A DNA stretch of 64,000 nt from Gracilaria gracilis (GCA_030374805.1 JARGSG010000017.1:124001-188000); one strand, 5' to 3'. Positions 23,216 to 33,925 are shown, numbered from the stretch's first letter. Made by a program: numbers and translations. The notes: generated by a model not told the origin, from the sequence alone.

Positions 23216-24451
23216 ATGAGCAGCGCCATGGAAGTTGAGCCGGTGGTGACCGCAGCTGCCACCATACTTGAAAAGCCCGCGTTGCCGTCAAGCGCGGAGA
23301 AGAACGACGATCTGTACATCAAGTACAAAATGCTCGAGCGTCAACTTGAGTTCTTGGAGATTCAGGAAAGTTATGTCAAAGACGAAATGAAATCTCTCAA
23401 GAGAGAGTTGCTCCATGCGCAGGAAGAAGTGAAGCGAATCCAATCAGTACCGCTCGTTATCGGTCAATTCTTGGAGATGGTTGATGCTAATACAGGTATT
23501 GTTGCATCCACCACCGGTTCTAACTGTTATGTTCGTATTCTATCAACTGTCAATCGCGAACTATTGAAACCCAGTTCTTCTGTTGCTCTTCATCGTCATT
23601 CCACAGCTCTTGTTGATATTCTTCCTCCGGAAGCGGACTCAACGATCTCCATGATGGGTGCCGACGAGAAGCCTGATGTATCGTACTCAGATATTGGAGG
23701 ACTTGACATCCAAAAACAGGAAATTCGCGAAGCTGTTGAACTCCCACTCACCCACGCTGGTCTATACGAGCAGATCGGCATTGATCCGCCTCGAGGTGTG
23801 CTATTGTATGGCGCCCCCGGAACCGGAAAGACCATGCTTGCGAAGGCCGTTGCGAATCACACAACTGCGGCATTCATTCGCGTCGTAGGATCAGAATTCG
23901 TGCAAAAGTACCTGGGAGAAGGACCAAGAATGGTCCGTGATGTCTTCCGACTTGCGAGAGAAAACGCTCCCGCAATCATATTCATTGACGAGATTGATGC
24001 CATCGCTACCAAGCGTTTCGATGCTCAGACCGGTGCTGATCGTGAGGTGCAACGTATTCTTATGGAGCTCCTCAACCAAATGGATGGATTCGACCAGTTT
24101 TCCAATGTCAAGGTTATCATGTGTACGAATCGTGCGGATACTCTTGACCCGGCGCTGCTTCGACCAGGTCGTCTAGACCGAAAGATTGAATTCCCCTTGC
24201 CCGATCGACGCCAGAAAAGACTTGTGTTCCAAGTAATCACTGGCAAAATGAACTTGGCTGAAGATGTAGACCTTGAAGACTTTGTTTCAAGACCTGACAA
24301 GATAAGTGGTGCGGAGATTGCCGCGATTTGCCAGGAAGCTGGCATGCAAGCCGTTCGAAAGAATCGGTATATCGTACTGCAATCTGATTTTGAAACAGCT
24401 TACAAGGCAAATGTGCAAAAGGACGATCAAGAGTTTGCTTTCTACAAGTAA
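23216..24451 (+). CDS. PSMC4: 26S proteasome regulatory ATPase RPT3 (PSMC4)
   Basis: 411 residues, single exon (human 418). Order: N-terminal coiled coil (about 30-75), OB domain (about 80-140), AAA+ domain with Walker A GAPGTGKT (199-206), Walker B IIFIDEID (254-261), and Arg fingers in LLRPGR (314-319). The C terminus FYK is the hydrophobic-Tyr-X motif that plugs into the alpha ring and opens its gate. One of six ATPases of the 19S base; unfolds substrates. It is RPT3 rather than another RPT by its N terminus, the [11 protein letters not shown] block and the FYK end. Divergent from the alpha4 gene. Confidence 0.96.
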   Translation: MSSAMEVEPVVTAAATILEKPALPSSAEKNDDLYIKYKMLERQLEFLEIQESYVKDEMKSLKRELLHAQEEVKRIQSVPLVIGQFLEMVDANTGIVASTTGSNCYVRILSTVNRELLKPSSSVALHRHSTALVDILPPEADSTISMMGADEKPDVSYSDIGGLDIQKQEIREAVELPLTHAGLYEQIGIDPPRGVLLYGAPGTGKTMLAKAVANHTTAAFIRVVGSEFVQKYLGEGPRMVRDVFRLARENAPAIIFIDEIDAIATKRFDAQTGADREVQRILMELLNQMDGFDQFSNVKVIMCTNRADTLDPALLRPGRLDRKIEFPLPDRRQKRLVFQVITGKMNLAEDVDLEDFVSRPDKISGAEIAAICQEAGMQAVRKNRYIVLQSDFETAYKANVQKDDQEFAFYK

Positions 24452-24510
24452 AGGTAACTGCGATTTCTTTCGGTACGCGTGCCCCTCTATGTGCGCCATT
24501 CCTGATTGCA

Positions 24511-24516
24511 AATAAA
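24511..24516 (+). terminator. Possible poly(A) signal of RPT3
   Basis: AATAAA 60 bases after the stop codon. Most other genes here lack a canonical AATAAA near their stop, so weight is low. Confidence 0.35.
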
Positions 24517-25305
24517 TCTTGTAACATACATAATGCCCTACTGGTGACGAGCGAACTAGCTATATTTGCCAAGGCTCGTCAGCCAATTGAATCAGGCTCT
24601 AAGACAGAAGCCATAGACAAGATACATACGTGCTAGCCACGGTTCAACGGGAGATCTTCTGTCGCACTAAGATGTTATCGAAGGAGAGACACCTTAGAGC
24701 AAGGAAGCCGTTCCCAGAGCGCATCGCAGGAAACGCAAGTCTTGCGAAAAGAAATGCGTGGGGAGAGAATTTCTTTAATGCAGTTCATCAGTGTTCGCTG
24801 GTGCAAGCGTCTTAGAATAAAACACTGATCATTTTGCGGACAAGCCAAATAGTGCTCGTATACGAGATCTACCGTTTTCGGAACATATCTACAGGAACAA
24901 ATTAAACGGTGTAGAATCTACACTGTAGATCTACCACAGTGGTGAAGCGTGTTCTACCGTGACCGAAATTGTAAGGTGGCGTACCAGTAGTCTCACAACA
25001 AAGAAGGAAGAAAAGCGAGACTTAAACGGTCATCCCGTTGGCATCTGTATTCTCGTTCACGTGGCTGACAAGTTTTACGTCGTACCAGCTTCCTAGCCCT
25101 GTAGAGCGACTTATCGTACCAACGGGACACGAATCCCAATCCTGCCCAGTTCGGCCCATTTTATCGATCTCAAGGACCAAGGATCGAACTGCGGGGATAT
25201 ATCCACCGAAGGTAAGAAGTATAATCGTTTGTTAATTCATCTAACCTCAACTGGGGTGCAACGGATACTTCTAAAGAAGGTTACTATATTCCCGTACCTC
25301 CGTCA
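24517..25305. other. Intergenic, no gene recognised
   Basis: Near 24860-24945 several partly symmetrical AGATCTAC, TATCTAC and GTAGA repeats occur. The frame at 25038-25235 has no recognisable product; a 5' exon of the next gene cannot be excluded. Confidence 0.4.
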
Positions 25306-26261
25306 ATGGCTACTGGTATGTCCTCCCTGCGCTCGATCCGTCTCTCCTACCTGCTCCGAGGGACACATTCCTACTACAGGTCGCAGACAAGGAATCCCAC
25401 AACTTTCTGGCGGTCAGTTACACAGAACCATGATCAATCCCAAACACCCGAAGCAATCATGAACATGGCAGCAAATCGCGCAACTCGATTCGTTTATCTT
25501 CGTACGCTCCCTCTAGTTAAGCAACCAGAACTCGAAGAGCACGTGGATGTTATCGTGGACCAGATAGAAGATGGGACCAAAAAGCTTTGCGAAAAGCATC
25601 TTTCTACTGCTATAGATGACCGCGCTGCTGTCCATTTGCACACTACAGCTCTTGCGATAGCCACACATCGAGTTCTGTCGCCCCGCATAAGGAACGAAAT
25701 TCGACTATCAAACATCATTCGATCTGGTTTTGGAGCCGAGACTTTGAGAGAATCCTCTCCATCAGATGAGCATCAAAAACAAGTGGAGACAGCAGCCAAG
25801 ACAAAGCCTGATTTTTGGATAGTGCGCGCAGCACTTTGGTTCTCTTTAGATCGTATGGCATCTGTTCGACGCATGACGGCGAATATGGTGAAGGATTTCG
25901 GATCAGCCTTCGAATCGTCACAAGAGGATGAAGTGGTTGACGGACGGCAACACCACTCTTTGTTTGTGAGTAAGTTTGTACACCCCTCCTTCTACATGAG
26001 CTAAGTCGCAACTGACCTGGAAGAGTGATGGTTTGTCGGAAACATAAAACATTTACAGAAAAGTGCTACTACAACGAACTGTGCCGGAGTGAAGGAGTTC
26101 CACAGTTGACCAGCATTTTCTGCGCGCTGGACAAGGCCATATACTCTCCGATTACAACCAGCAGCCACGGAATCTCCTTCACATTAGATAAGACATTGGC
26201 GAATCAAACCGATGGTGACACCACTGACAACAGATGCGAATTCCGGTTTGTGCAGCACTAG
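25306..26261 (+). CDS. L-2-amino-thiazoline-4-carboxylate hydrolase-like protein (2 exons)
   Basis: Exon 1 25306-25969, intron 25970-26058 (89 bp, GTAAGT...ACAG), exon 2 26059-26261; 288 residues. Both sides agree in phase. Exon 2 carries the family pattern: KKCYYNELCRSEGVPQLTSI, CALDKA, then a FTLDKTLANQTDGD stretch and a final C-x-F-x-F, matching the C-rich C terminus of the ATC hydrolase family (PF14196: C-x-Y...G-x-P-E-L...C-x-x-D...TL..G...C-x-F). Exon 1 supplies a helical region. In bacteria the named enzyme opens a thiazoline ring on the way to L-cysteine; most family members have no proven substrate. The first 50 residues might be a targeting peptide; an ATG further in (MNMAANRATRF) is the alternative start. 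Family mostly bacterial, so transfer is possible. Confidence 0.55.
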
Positions 26262-26403
26262 TAGACATGTAGATATCATATAGATTGTTGACAATGCTTT
26301 CGCTTTCTATACAACGATACAGACATGTCGTCCAGACAAGTATTGAAAATCTGTGTTTGCATAACATCATTAGCGGGTGATCAAAGTGCTCCTTGGTTGT
26401 AAT

Positions 26404-28251
26404 CTAGTTCCATTTTCTTCTGAACAGCCTGAGAACGCGACTTGGAAAGTTGCGGGGACCAAACCTACCCTTAGTCTCTCGTTGTGCAGACGCATGAATG
26501 AACTCGACATACTTATCGACCGAGCCTCTCTGCGTGGAGTTCCTTGCATCGACGGCATCCGACGGGGACACGGGGGTCAGCGCCTGTCGCTGTTCAGCCA
26601 TGTCGGTGGACGCAGCCAGAAAGCCGTGTCCACCGCCGGACACGAGCAGCTGAGCCGCGACGGCATGCGGCTGCTGCTGCTGCTGCTGTCTATCTCTACG
26701 TGCTCCGGCCCAGAGGGAGCGCTTGTGGGGGCCAGCAAAATTGGCGCGCATTCTCATGGCGGCGAAGCCGCGAATGTGGTTGTGTCCATTGGCCGAGCGG
26801 TCGCGCTGAGAGGAGAAGTTGGAAGCGCTGGAACGCAGACTGCACGCGTCATTCTCACTGTAGCATTCGAATTGCTTGCCATTGGCGCGGTTGGAGACCT
26901 TGCCGCACGCGCGGCGCCACTTGGCGGACGCCAGACTGGCGAACGAAGGGTTGTGCTTCTCCTGCGACACCGACAGCGTCTGGCCCCACGCGGTGTCAAA
27001 GTCCTCCACCTGGTTGGACTGGAACGAGATGCTGCGCAGCGCGCTTACGGCGCGGCGCACCTTGGTGGACAGCACGTCACTTGGTGAGTTGTGGGTGAGC
27101 GGCGACTTGGTTGGGTCTATCAGCTGCGAATCAAACTCATCTTCATCCGAAAAGTACATGTGCTCCTCGGCCACGTTGGTGATTTTCGCGCTAAATTGGC
27201 TACTCGCCACCAGTGCGCTCTCCTGCTCCCGCTGCTGTTGCTGCTCATATGCCATGGCAAAGTGCTGCGACGGCGTGAACGGCACTTCACGGGGCACGAG
27301 CTGCGGCTCTAGATGGTCGCCGCCGCACGCGCTGGGGACGTGCTTGACGGCGGCGGCGTCCACGACGGACGAGCGCGTAGAGTTTTGGCGAATAAACACC
27401 TTTGGACGCGGTAGACGCGACGGCGTGGCCGGGCGTGTGACACACGGCGGTAGATGCTGCACCTTTCCACGCGGCATGTCAAAGTTGCGCGTCAGCGACT
27501 CGGAGCGCGCGCGCAGACCGTCATGCGGAGCAGCAGCGGCAACAGCAGCGACGACAGCGGGATCGGATGGATGATCCAGCGAGAAGCGATGACGTAGCGC
27601 AGCAGGTAGATTGGCGGCCGAAGTAGGAATTCGCTGAGAGAGCGCCTTTCGGAACGGCGTCTGCATGTGCGGCGCGTGATGTTGGTGCAGCGCAGGCAGC
27701 GCGTTGACACCGGCGCCGTTGACGGCCTCGCCGCGCAGAAGGCTGCGACGGAGACCGTGCTCGCACATGGATCGGGCGTGCACGAGCGATGGCGGCTCGG
27801 TGTCAGACGAAGTGGAGGACGAACAGGACGCATCCTCCTCGGAGGCCGAGGCGGAGCGCGAGTTGGGATCGTACATGGACGAAAGCGGGCTGAGCGGAGG
27901 GAGGTGGTGCATGGCACTGTTCGACGACGACGACATGGAGAGAGGCTTGTCGGAGGCGGCGGAGGTAGAAGCATGACACGAGCTGAATCGACGCAGCAGC
28001 GAGGGCGAGTGCGACGACAGCGGCGACGTGGGCGAGTTGTTGGCGAACGGGTGCTTGGTGGGCGTGCGCGGCGGTGGCACGGAACTGAGGTTGAGCGCGG
28101 TGAGACGCGCCATGAGTACGGGGTCGGAAGACGGACGCGGCGCTTGCGGCAGCGCGCCGTTGTGCGACGACGCAGCGGTGTCGTACGACTGTGACGAATC
28201 GGCGCTGACGCGGCGCGCCGAGGGCAGGAACTGCAGCAAGGCGGATTCCAT
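26404..28251 (-). CDS. Ser-rich intrinsically disordered protein, unknown
   Basis: 615 residues from the ATG at 28251 (the open frame runs further upstream without a better ATG). No known domain. Seen: long Ser/Pro/Ala-rich parts, an acidic DEDEFDSQ block, EQQQQREQE, and a second Gln run from six CTG triplets at 26671-26688. The frame holds for 1.8 kb in GC-rich DNA and codon positions look biased, so I take it as real. Repeated R-x-x-S sites suggest a phosphorylated regulator; this is a guess. Head-to-head with the sulfotransferase-like gene, but 1.5 kb apart. Confidence 0.6.
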   Translation of the reverse strand: MESALLQFLPSARRVSADSSQSYDTAASSHNGALPQAPRPSSDPVLMARLTALNLSSVPPPRTPTKHPFANNSPTSPLSSHSPSLLRRFSSCHASTSAASDKPLSMSSSSNSAMHHLPPLSPLSSMYDPNSRSASASEEDASCSSSTSSDTEPPSLVHARSMCEHGLRRSLLRGEAVNGAGVNALPALHQHHAPHMQTPFRKALSQRIPTSAANLPAALRHRFSLDHPSDPAVVAAVAAAAPHDGLRARSESLTRNFDMPRGKVQHLPPCVTRPATPSRLPRPKVFIRQNSTRSSVVDAAAVKHVPSACGGDHLEPQLVPREVPFTPSQHFAMAYEQQQQREQESALVASSQFSAKITNVAEEHMYFSDEDEFDSQLIDPTKSPLTHNSPSDVLSTKVRRAVSALRSISFQSNQVEDFDTAWGQTLSVSQEKHNPSFASLASAKWRRACGKVSNRANGKQFECYSENDACSLRSSASNFSSQRDRSANGHNHIRGFAAMRMRANFAGPHKRSLWAGARRDRQQQQQQPHAVAAQLLVSGGGHGFLAASTDMAEQRQALTPVSPSDAVDARNSTQRGSVDKYVEFIHASAQRETKGRFGPRNFPSRVLRLFRRKWN

Positions 28252-28451
28252 TACGTAGACGAAGCGGCAGTGGACGGCGGAATGGACGACAGCGAACGGA
28301 GCAACGACGGCGATCGGGAGGGGGGGTGGGGTAGAGGGGGGAGACAAGATAGGGCGCGGGGCGCGCTTAAAGTGTGACGCTGACGGACGCGCTGGTGCGC
28401 GCCACAGCGTGCGGTGAACGCGGCGCGTTCAATTTTAGCGCGCGCCACGTC

Positions 28452-28496
28452 CGCGCGCACACGCGCACGTCGCGCGCGCGCGCGCGCGCGCGCGCG
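28452..28496. repeat. Alternating purine-pyrimidine tract with (CG)13
   Basis: (CG)13 at 28471-28496, preceded by an alternating CGCGCACACGCGCACG stretch. Such DNA can flip to Z form under supercoiling. Confidence 0.8.
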
Positions 28497-29403
28497 GCAG
28501 CGGGCGACGGCGGCGGCAGCGGCAGCGGCGGCGGCGGCGCGCGCGCGTGTGAGCGGCGGGCGGGCATCGCTCGCGCGAAGAAGCGGCTCGAAAGGTGGCG
28601 GCGTCGTGCTCGCGCAACGTGGCGGCTGTTCGCATGACGCGCGCTGGCGCGCTGCGCGCGTGCGCGGCGCGTGGCACGCGCGCGCGCGCGATGGCGGCGG
28701 CGCATACGTGGCGCGCGCCGCTTTACGCGCGCCGGCGCCGCTCTACGCGCGTTTGCTTGGCGGCGGCGCACGTGGCGGCCGCCATGCGCTGCTGGGGCGG
28801 CGGCGTTCCATTTGGCGCCGCCTCGCCAGCGCTTGCTGCGCGGTGGGGTGGTGCCGCCTTGCGCGCGAAGTGGCCCCTTTTTGGCGCCGACGGCTCGCTC
28901 TGCAGGCGCCGGGGCAACGGGGCGCCATGACTTGATCGGCGATCAGCTCATGAGTGTTCCGCTGCTGCGGCTGTCAGCGCACTGTTTTAGAATAATAACA
29001 CAATTAGCTTCACATGGACAAGGTCGAGAACAACGTACGCAATTTAACTTATCTCGTCTGCTTCGGTGCGGATGGTGTGGTATTGGGCTCGGAGCGCTTT
29101 AGATATATATACCACTGCAATTCATGCAGCTATCATACGGGCTATCATACGGCACGGACCGTGCCGTGCTGCAAGGCAGCTGCGTGAATTGCAATGGTAG
29201 AGAAACGGCTCCGAGCGCAGGTGGTGGATTGCTTCCAAAACTGTCAATTGCCTGCCTTTATTTCTGGCTTTCTCACCCGTCTCACCTCAGCTCCGACGTT
29301 AACAGCAACAGCAAACGTGTTGCCACGAAACGCTGTTGATTCTTCAATCAGCACCAATCAAAGATACGCCCAATCATGGCGCGCGCCCCCGCATACAGCA
29401 CCT

Positions 29404-29560
29404 ACACGTGTGGCGCTCATCAACTCGCAATCGGTATCTACATAGATATGGATACCTGTACAGTTCTCCAGAATCTGCAGTCCAGATCGTGTGGCACGTA
29501 CACGTGTACCGCATACACGTGTGGCACTCATCATCAACGCGCAATCGATACATATCTACT
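29404..29560. repeat. Imperfect direct repeat with ACACGTGTGG boxes
   Basis: About 45 bp starting ACACGTGTGGC at 29404 recur at about 29515, both ending in CGCAATCG and a TATCTAC site (29435, 29553). Further CACGTG boxes lie between. Sits 250-400 bp before the sulfotransferase-like ATG. Confidence 0.6.
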
Positions 29561-29679
29561 GCAAGTTCCAAGCAACAGATTGCACATCGGTGCGCAAACG
29601 AAACCCTTTTGTGCTCGTTGTGCACTCCCAAGTACAACGGTAGAGCTACGTTCGTAGATAGATAACATACCGTTGCGCC

Positions 29680-29790
29680 CGTCGCCCGTCGCCCGCCACG
29701 CCCGCCACGCCCGCCCAACGCTCACCTGTAAACCTTTACAACATCCTTTATGCCCAACGCTCACAAGTGCAACATCCTTTATTAGCAGCA
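29680..29790. repeat. Short tandem repeats near the 29.8-kb gene
   Basis: CGCCCGTCGCC and CCACGCCCG units, then CAACATCCTTTAT and CCCAACGCTCAC each twice. Confidence 0.55.
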
Positions 29791-29812
29791 GCCAAAACGC
29801 CATCCGCACCTC

Positions 29813-30727
29813 ATGCCACGTCGTTTTCGTCCATTCACACGTCCCCGTGCCCACAAGCTGCCCACACCCTCAGTCCTCGTCACCACACTCATCTCCACTC
29901 TATTTCTCTTAACGCTCTTTCGCTACGCCGCCACCCCGCAATCATTGCTTCCCTTCGTACACCTCACCTTCTACCCGCGAACCTCCCGACCACCCTCGCC
30001 CTTCATACCCGATGCAAATTCCATCACCCCCACCCAATGCATCCTGTATGACCGGCCTCCTCGCACCGCTTCCACCACCATAGGAACCGCCTTGTACTCC
30101 TGTCTACGTCGTCACGGCTACACACAACCCCCCGCCCCACCCACCGAGCAACGCCCGTTGCTCGTGTCACACATGCTCGCTCTACGTGGTCATCGAAAGG
30201 CGCTTCTCTCCCGTCACCTCTACCTCAACGCCACCTCCGTCAATCTGCTCCGCGACAACTGTCACCTCATTCTGTACATCTCCTCATGCGCCCCCATCAA
30301 CCGTCGCATCTGGAGCGCCGTCAAGTATTCCATCGCCGGTGGGCACGGCAACGCCTCCCTGTCCGAACCGCAGATGCGCAAAGCATTCAAACGCGCGCGC
30401 ACCAGCGATCGACAGCTCAGCTTTCTCAACGCCTATCCGTACGTGGATAAGCGCAAACGACCGATACATGTGTATGATGCGCTGCTTCCGGATTACGTCA
30501 TTCGCATCGATAAGCTTCACCACGATCTTGCCAACCTGCTCGCTGCGTTTGGCTGCAATACCACCTACGTCAGCGCCAACGTGCATCACGCTTCTGCTAC
30601 CGAGCAAAAGTTGTTGAGCCAGTTGCAAGTGGGCAATGATACCATTTATGAGCGACTCGTGCAAATCGCCGAAGAGAAGAATCAGATTGGACTCCTGAAA
30701 GCGGCCGTGTTCGTCAACCAAACCTGA
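29813..30727 (+). CDS. Sulfotransferase-like type II membrane protein (diverged)
   Basis: 304 residues, one exon, ATG at 29813. Basic N terminus, one membrane anchor (about residues 20-36), then a lumenal domain. RPPRTASTT (81-89) sits where sulfotransferases have the 5'-phosphosulfate loop (PPKTGSTT in the related gene at 56.7 kb). The 3'-phosphate site is weak: SSCAPINRRIWSAVKY keeps R and S/Y residues but lacks the TREP motif. The known family adds sulfate from PAPS to sugars in the Golgi, in red algae probably wall galactans. The changed second motif makes activity uncertain. Confidence 0.6.
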   Translation: MPRRFRPFTRPRAHKLPTPSVLVTTLISTLFLLTLFRYAATPQSLLPFVHLTFYPRTSRPPSPFIPDANSITPTQCILYDRPPRTASTTIGTALYSCLRRHGYTQPPAPPTEQRPLLVSHMLALRGHRKALLSRHLYLNATSVNLLRDNCHLILYISSCAPINRRIWSAVKYSIAGGHGNASLSEPQMRKAFKRARTSDRQLSFLNAYPYVDKRKRPIHVYDALLPDYVIRIDKLHHDLANLLAAFGCNTTYVSANVHHASATEQKLLSQLQVGNDTIYERLVQIAEEKNQIGLLKAAVFVNQT

Positions 30728-31406
30728 CCATTTGCCGCGGATTAACCACATCGCATACACCCACAGCGCCCCACGCCTGGCGCCAAGATTCCCATTTCCA
30801 CTCTCCGCGTAACTGTGACTGCCAAACACCTACAGGCAGATATGGAGAATGGCGTTGCACATTCGCGCTGTATGTACATTTCGCTGTAAACCTACGTCGA
30901 GCGGTTAAGTACGTAAACTTTATGCGCCGCGCCGTGATAAACGGTAAAACCCTCGTTAACCCCCCATTATCCACTAAGAGCGCTATACCCTTGGTACAAC
31001 CACTGAATGCTTCGCCACACTTCTTGAAACATGCAAAGAGAAGCTCGCGGGTCGTGGGGCCTTCCAAAAAAAGAACACAACCCTCCTCTCCTTCGCAGCA
31101 AACGTGGTGCGACAAAACCGTTGACAGCAATGGTAAGCTTTATCAGTTTTCCAGTACACAAAACCCATCATGATGCACCATACACGCACACGCACTCGAG
31201 CAGCCCCACATCCGAAAAGTAAAAAAAATGTTGCAAGGAAGAAGAATACCTTCTCTCTCCATCCGTGCCCAGCAAGATCACACGCACGATCCCTAAAAAA
31301 GAGGCACTACATGGCCATGACAACAAGGGAGAACGTTCAACCGTCATGGCTGATGAAACCGATTAAAAGACTAACCCTCCTAACGAAGAAAGAAAACAAT
31401 TCACTC
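30728..31406. other. Intergenic between convergent genes
   Basis: Two 3' ends face each other. Frames here are short; no product recognised. Confidence 0.5.
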
Positions 31407-33047
31407 TTACAATCCCATGCGTACAAATGAGCGCAGCAGATGTTCCTCAGCGGTTGTCTCATACCTTGCCGCAAATGCAGTGAAGCTGAGTCCGCCGGTA
31501 TGAGAATCAACTCTGGCGGCACGTCGGTAACGAGGACTATTCACCTTCATGATCTTTGGAGCACAGCTCGTCTTTGCACAGTAACTGCTCATCATCATTG
31601 GCTTGTCATTGTACATGACGATATGTCCCGGTGTAGCACAGCTGTTGTTCTCGTCACAAAGCACGCGAGCAACTCTGTTGGAAGAGTATAACAACTCATC
31701 ACGCGGCAGATGGACGAGATGATGTTCGCCGATGCAGATAACTTCCTCAGGGGAGGGTGTTGGTCCTAGCTCATCTTCAAACTCACCATCCGCATCAGGG
31801 GTGACCGTAACGTCCGGATCAATAATCTCTTCACCAGGGGTGGCAGTAACCTCACCATCCTCTCCCATAATCTCCTCGGTCGGACCTGCATCGACAACGG
31901 TATCTGACGGCACAACCTCTTCTCCTTCCTCAGTGTCCGGCGACACCGAAGCACCATCAGCACCTGGCAAAACGACAACAGGCTCCCTGTCAGCTTGTTC
32001 CGGTTCAGTTTCTTCCGGGTCCCCTTCCGTGGTGGCAGGCACCGTAGTGGCAGGCACCGTAGGGGTAGGCACCGTAGTGGCAGGCACCGTAGGGGCAGGC
32101 ACCGTAGGGGCAGGGGGTGCCGTTGTGGCAGGGGTTGCAGTTGTGAGAGGCGCCGTGGTAGCAGGCTCCTCAGGGGTACCCGGGACTGGAACGGGCAACA
32201 CATCTGGGGTGTCGTCTGTGTCCGTGGTTTCCTCGGCATCCGGAGTGTCCATATCACCGGGAACGGTGGCGACGGGGGTCGCGGGTGTCATATCCGTCAT
32301 GGGCGGAAGCTCAGGTGCAGTGTCAGGAATCTCATCGATCTCCTCCTCGGTTGCTTCGCCGTTAATGATAGCGGTCTCGGAAATGCAAATTGCATTATTT
32401 GATCCCTCTCTCTGCGTACACGATTCACCCTGCGAGCACTCGGACGTGGAGGTACAGCTGGGATCGCGTCGGACACAGAAGCAGTTGGGCCCGGCACACT
32501 GACCGAAGTCTCCGCCTACAAACTGAACGCAGTTACGAGGGTTTTGGCAATCTGCGATAGATTCACACGGATCCAAGTTGAGTCCCAACGTAGGGTCCAC
32601 TTCATCGGCCGGGGCAGCACCCGGGACAAAGGAGTTGGACACACATGTGCCACCTGGGGCACAGCTCTCTCCGGTCAGACAATCATCTACAGACGAGCAT
32701 CCGTCCATGTCAGCACAGAAGCAAAGGCCGGCATCACAGTCAGCGAGCTCGACGGGACCGGAGGTGTCGCCGGCCAGTTGCACGCACGATCGCTCTGCCT
32801 GACACTCATCCGAGGCGGAACAGGGCTCGAAGGCCAGGCCGAGACGGGCCGAGACGGTGAGCTGAGCATCTGCTGACAGCACTTTGGAGGCGAACTTGAC
32901 GGTTGCATGACGGATGCGACGCGCCTTGAGTTGAAGGAAGGTCTGGTGGATGTGACGGGGGTGGAGCACGTTGAAAGACGGCTGTGCGGGGAACGCGACA
33001 GCGACAGGGAGAAGAAGGAGGAGAAGGAGGGAGATCCGGGAATACAT
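31407..33047 (-). CDS. Secreted Cys-rich protein with mucin-like Pro/Thr stalk
   Basis: 546 residues, ATG at 33047. Signal peptide MYSRISLLLLLLLPVAVAFP. Then two Cys-rich units: EPCSASDECQAERSCVQ...CDAGLCFC and DPCESIADCQNPRNCVQ...CAGPNCFC, each followed by a C-x4-[DE]C-x-x-GE-x-C unit. Next is an acidic Pro/Thr region (about 230-430) with VPATTVP/VPAPTVP repeats coded by a minisatellite. The C-terminal 110 residues form a Cys-containing domain (ICIGEHHLVHLPRDELLY, then CATPGHIVMYND, SYCAKTSCAPKIMKVNSPRY). Likely a wall or matrix protein with an O-glycosylated stalk. Head-to-head with flotillin. Confidence 0.75.
   Translation of the reverse strand: MYSRISLLLLLLLPVAVAFPAQPSFNVLHPRHIHQTFLQLKARRIRHATVKFASKVLSADAQLTVSARLGLAFEPCSASDECQAERSCVQLAGDTSGPVELADCDAGLCFCADMDGCSSVDDCLTGESCAPGGTCVSNSFVPGAAPADEVDPTLGLNLDPCESIADCQNPRNCVQFVGGDFGQCAGPNCFCVRRDPSCTSTSECSQGESCTQREGSNNAICISETAIINGEATEEEIDEIPDTAPELPPMTDMTPATPVATVPGDMDTPDAEETTDTDDTPDVLPVPVPGTPEEPATTAPLTTATPATTAPPAPTVPAPTVPATTVPTPTVPATTVPATTEGDPEETEPEQADREPVVVLPGADGASVSPDTEEGEEVVPSDTVVDAGPTEEIMGEDGEVTATPGEEIIDPDVTVTPDADGEFEDELGPTPSPEEVICIGEHHLVHLPRDELLYSSNRVARVLCDENNSCATPGHIVMYNDKPMMMSSYCAKTSCAPKIMKVNSPRYRRAARVDSHTGGLSFTAFAARYETTAEEHLLRSFVRMGL
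32036..32125. repeat. Coding minisatellite, ~15-18 bp units
   Basis: Repeats of GTGGCAGGCACCGTAG-type sequence, coding for VPATTVPTPTVP units on the minus strand. Copy number is likely to vary between individuals. Confidence 0.7.
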
Positions 33048-33925
33048 GATGGGTGCGTGAAGGGAGGGGGACGAAGAGATGAGGGAGGTGGTTCGGGACC
33101 GAGAGGGGTGCGGTGGGGAGAAATGTGGTGTAGGGTAAGCACGAGAGCGGCTTAAGAAGGGAGTAGCAGAGTAGAGAACGATGTAACGGGCGGATCAAGC
33201 ACGACTTGGGCGTGGTAAAGCTGCGGTCGCCAGGCACCACAGAAGGCGGTTGCTGCGTTTTACAGCGCGCAGCGCAGTGCGCAGTGGCTGCGCAGTGTGG
33301 GATCCGCACTGCCGGTCATGCTCCCGCGCTCGCTATGAGACAAACGCGCCACAAGGTGCGCTGTTCAACGGCAAGCAAACGCGCACGACGCGTTCTGATT
33401 CGCTGTAAGACGCGCATGCGCCGTTTCGGCTGCGCTGGCCACGTGCCGCGCGATGCGCCGCCTGGAGTCATAGTTGGTCGCACTTGTTTATTCTTATTGC
33501 TTCCCTTTCACGTGGTCACGTGGCATCGTGGCATACGTGGAAATAACGATATTGTTGTTTTGTTGTGCGCGGATGATTCGCTTCTCAGTATTGTCTGAGA
33601 GGCAGCAACAAGTTGTTGCCGCGTTTTCATTGGGCTGCGCACAGAGCCGATGCGTTTCAGGCAAAGCCAATCAGCAGCTCACAATCTGCTGGCGGATGGA
33701 ATCAGCAGATCATTGTCATTGTTGTCGCCGTGCATCTTTCCGTGCCTAAAACGCTAAACAAGGGAACTGCGTCCCTTGGTGTAACCTCTGATGTAACAGC
33801 CTTGGCTTGTGAATTTAGCAGTCCACACTTGTCTCGATACGGTTCTGCTTTCTCTTCTCAAAGTCTCCGTTGAAACCTCCCGACCACCGTGACCATTCTC
33901 TGTTCTTCATCCTCTGCTTCCCAAA
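33048..33925. promoter_or_regulatory. Shared upstream region, Cys-rich protein and flotillin
   Basis: 878 bp between divergent ATGs. GC-rich left part with CGCGCAGCGCAGTGCGCAG (near 33265), GGCCACGTGCC (near 33438) and two CACGTGG boxes at about 33510-33525. Confidence 0.45.

Larger units (their letters stand above)
28252..29812. promoter_or_regulatory. GC-extreme upstream region between divergent genes
   Basis: 28380-28930 is almost pure G/C with many CGCGCG and ACGTGGC boxes (CACGTGGC near 28767). The rest, 29000-29800, is more balanced and holds direct repeats. Long frames on both strands in the GC block come from the lack of A/T-rich stop codons and are not genes. Confidence 0.5.

Noticed and set aside
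28374-29102. Long Arg/Ala-rich frames on both strands
   Set aside because: They arise because stop codons are rare in near-pure GC DNA; no conserved motif.
31732-32502. Antisense Ser/Gly/Val-rich frame of 256 codons
   Set aside because: It is the shadow of the Pro/Thr stalk of the minus-strand secreted protein; repeats keep it open.
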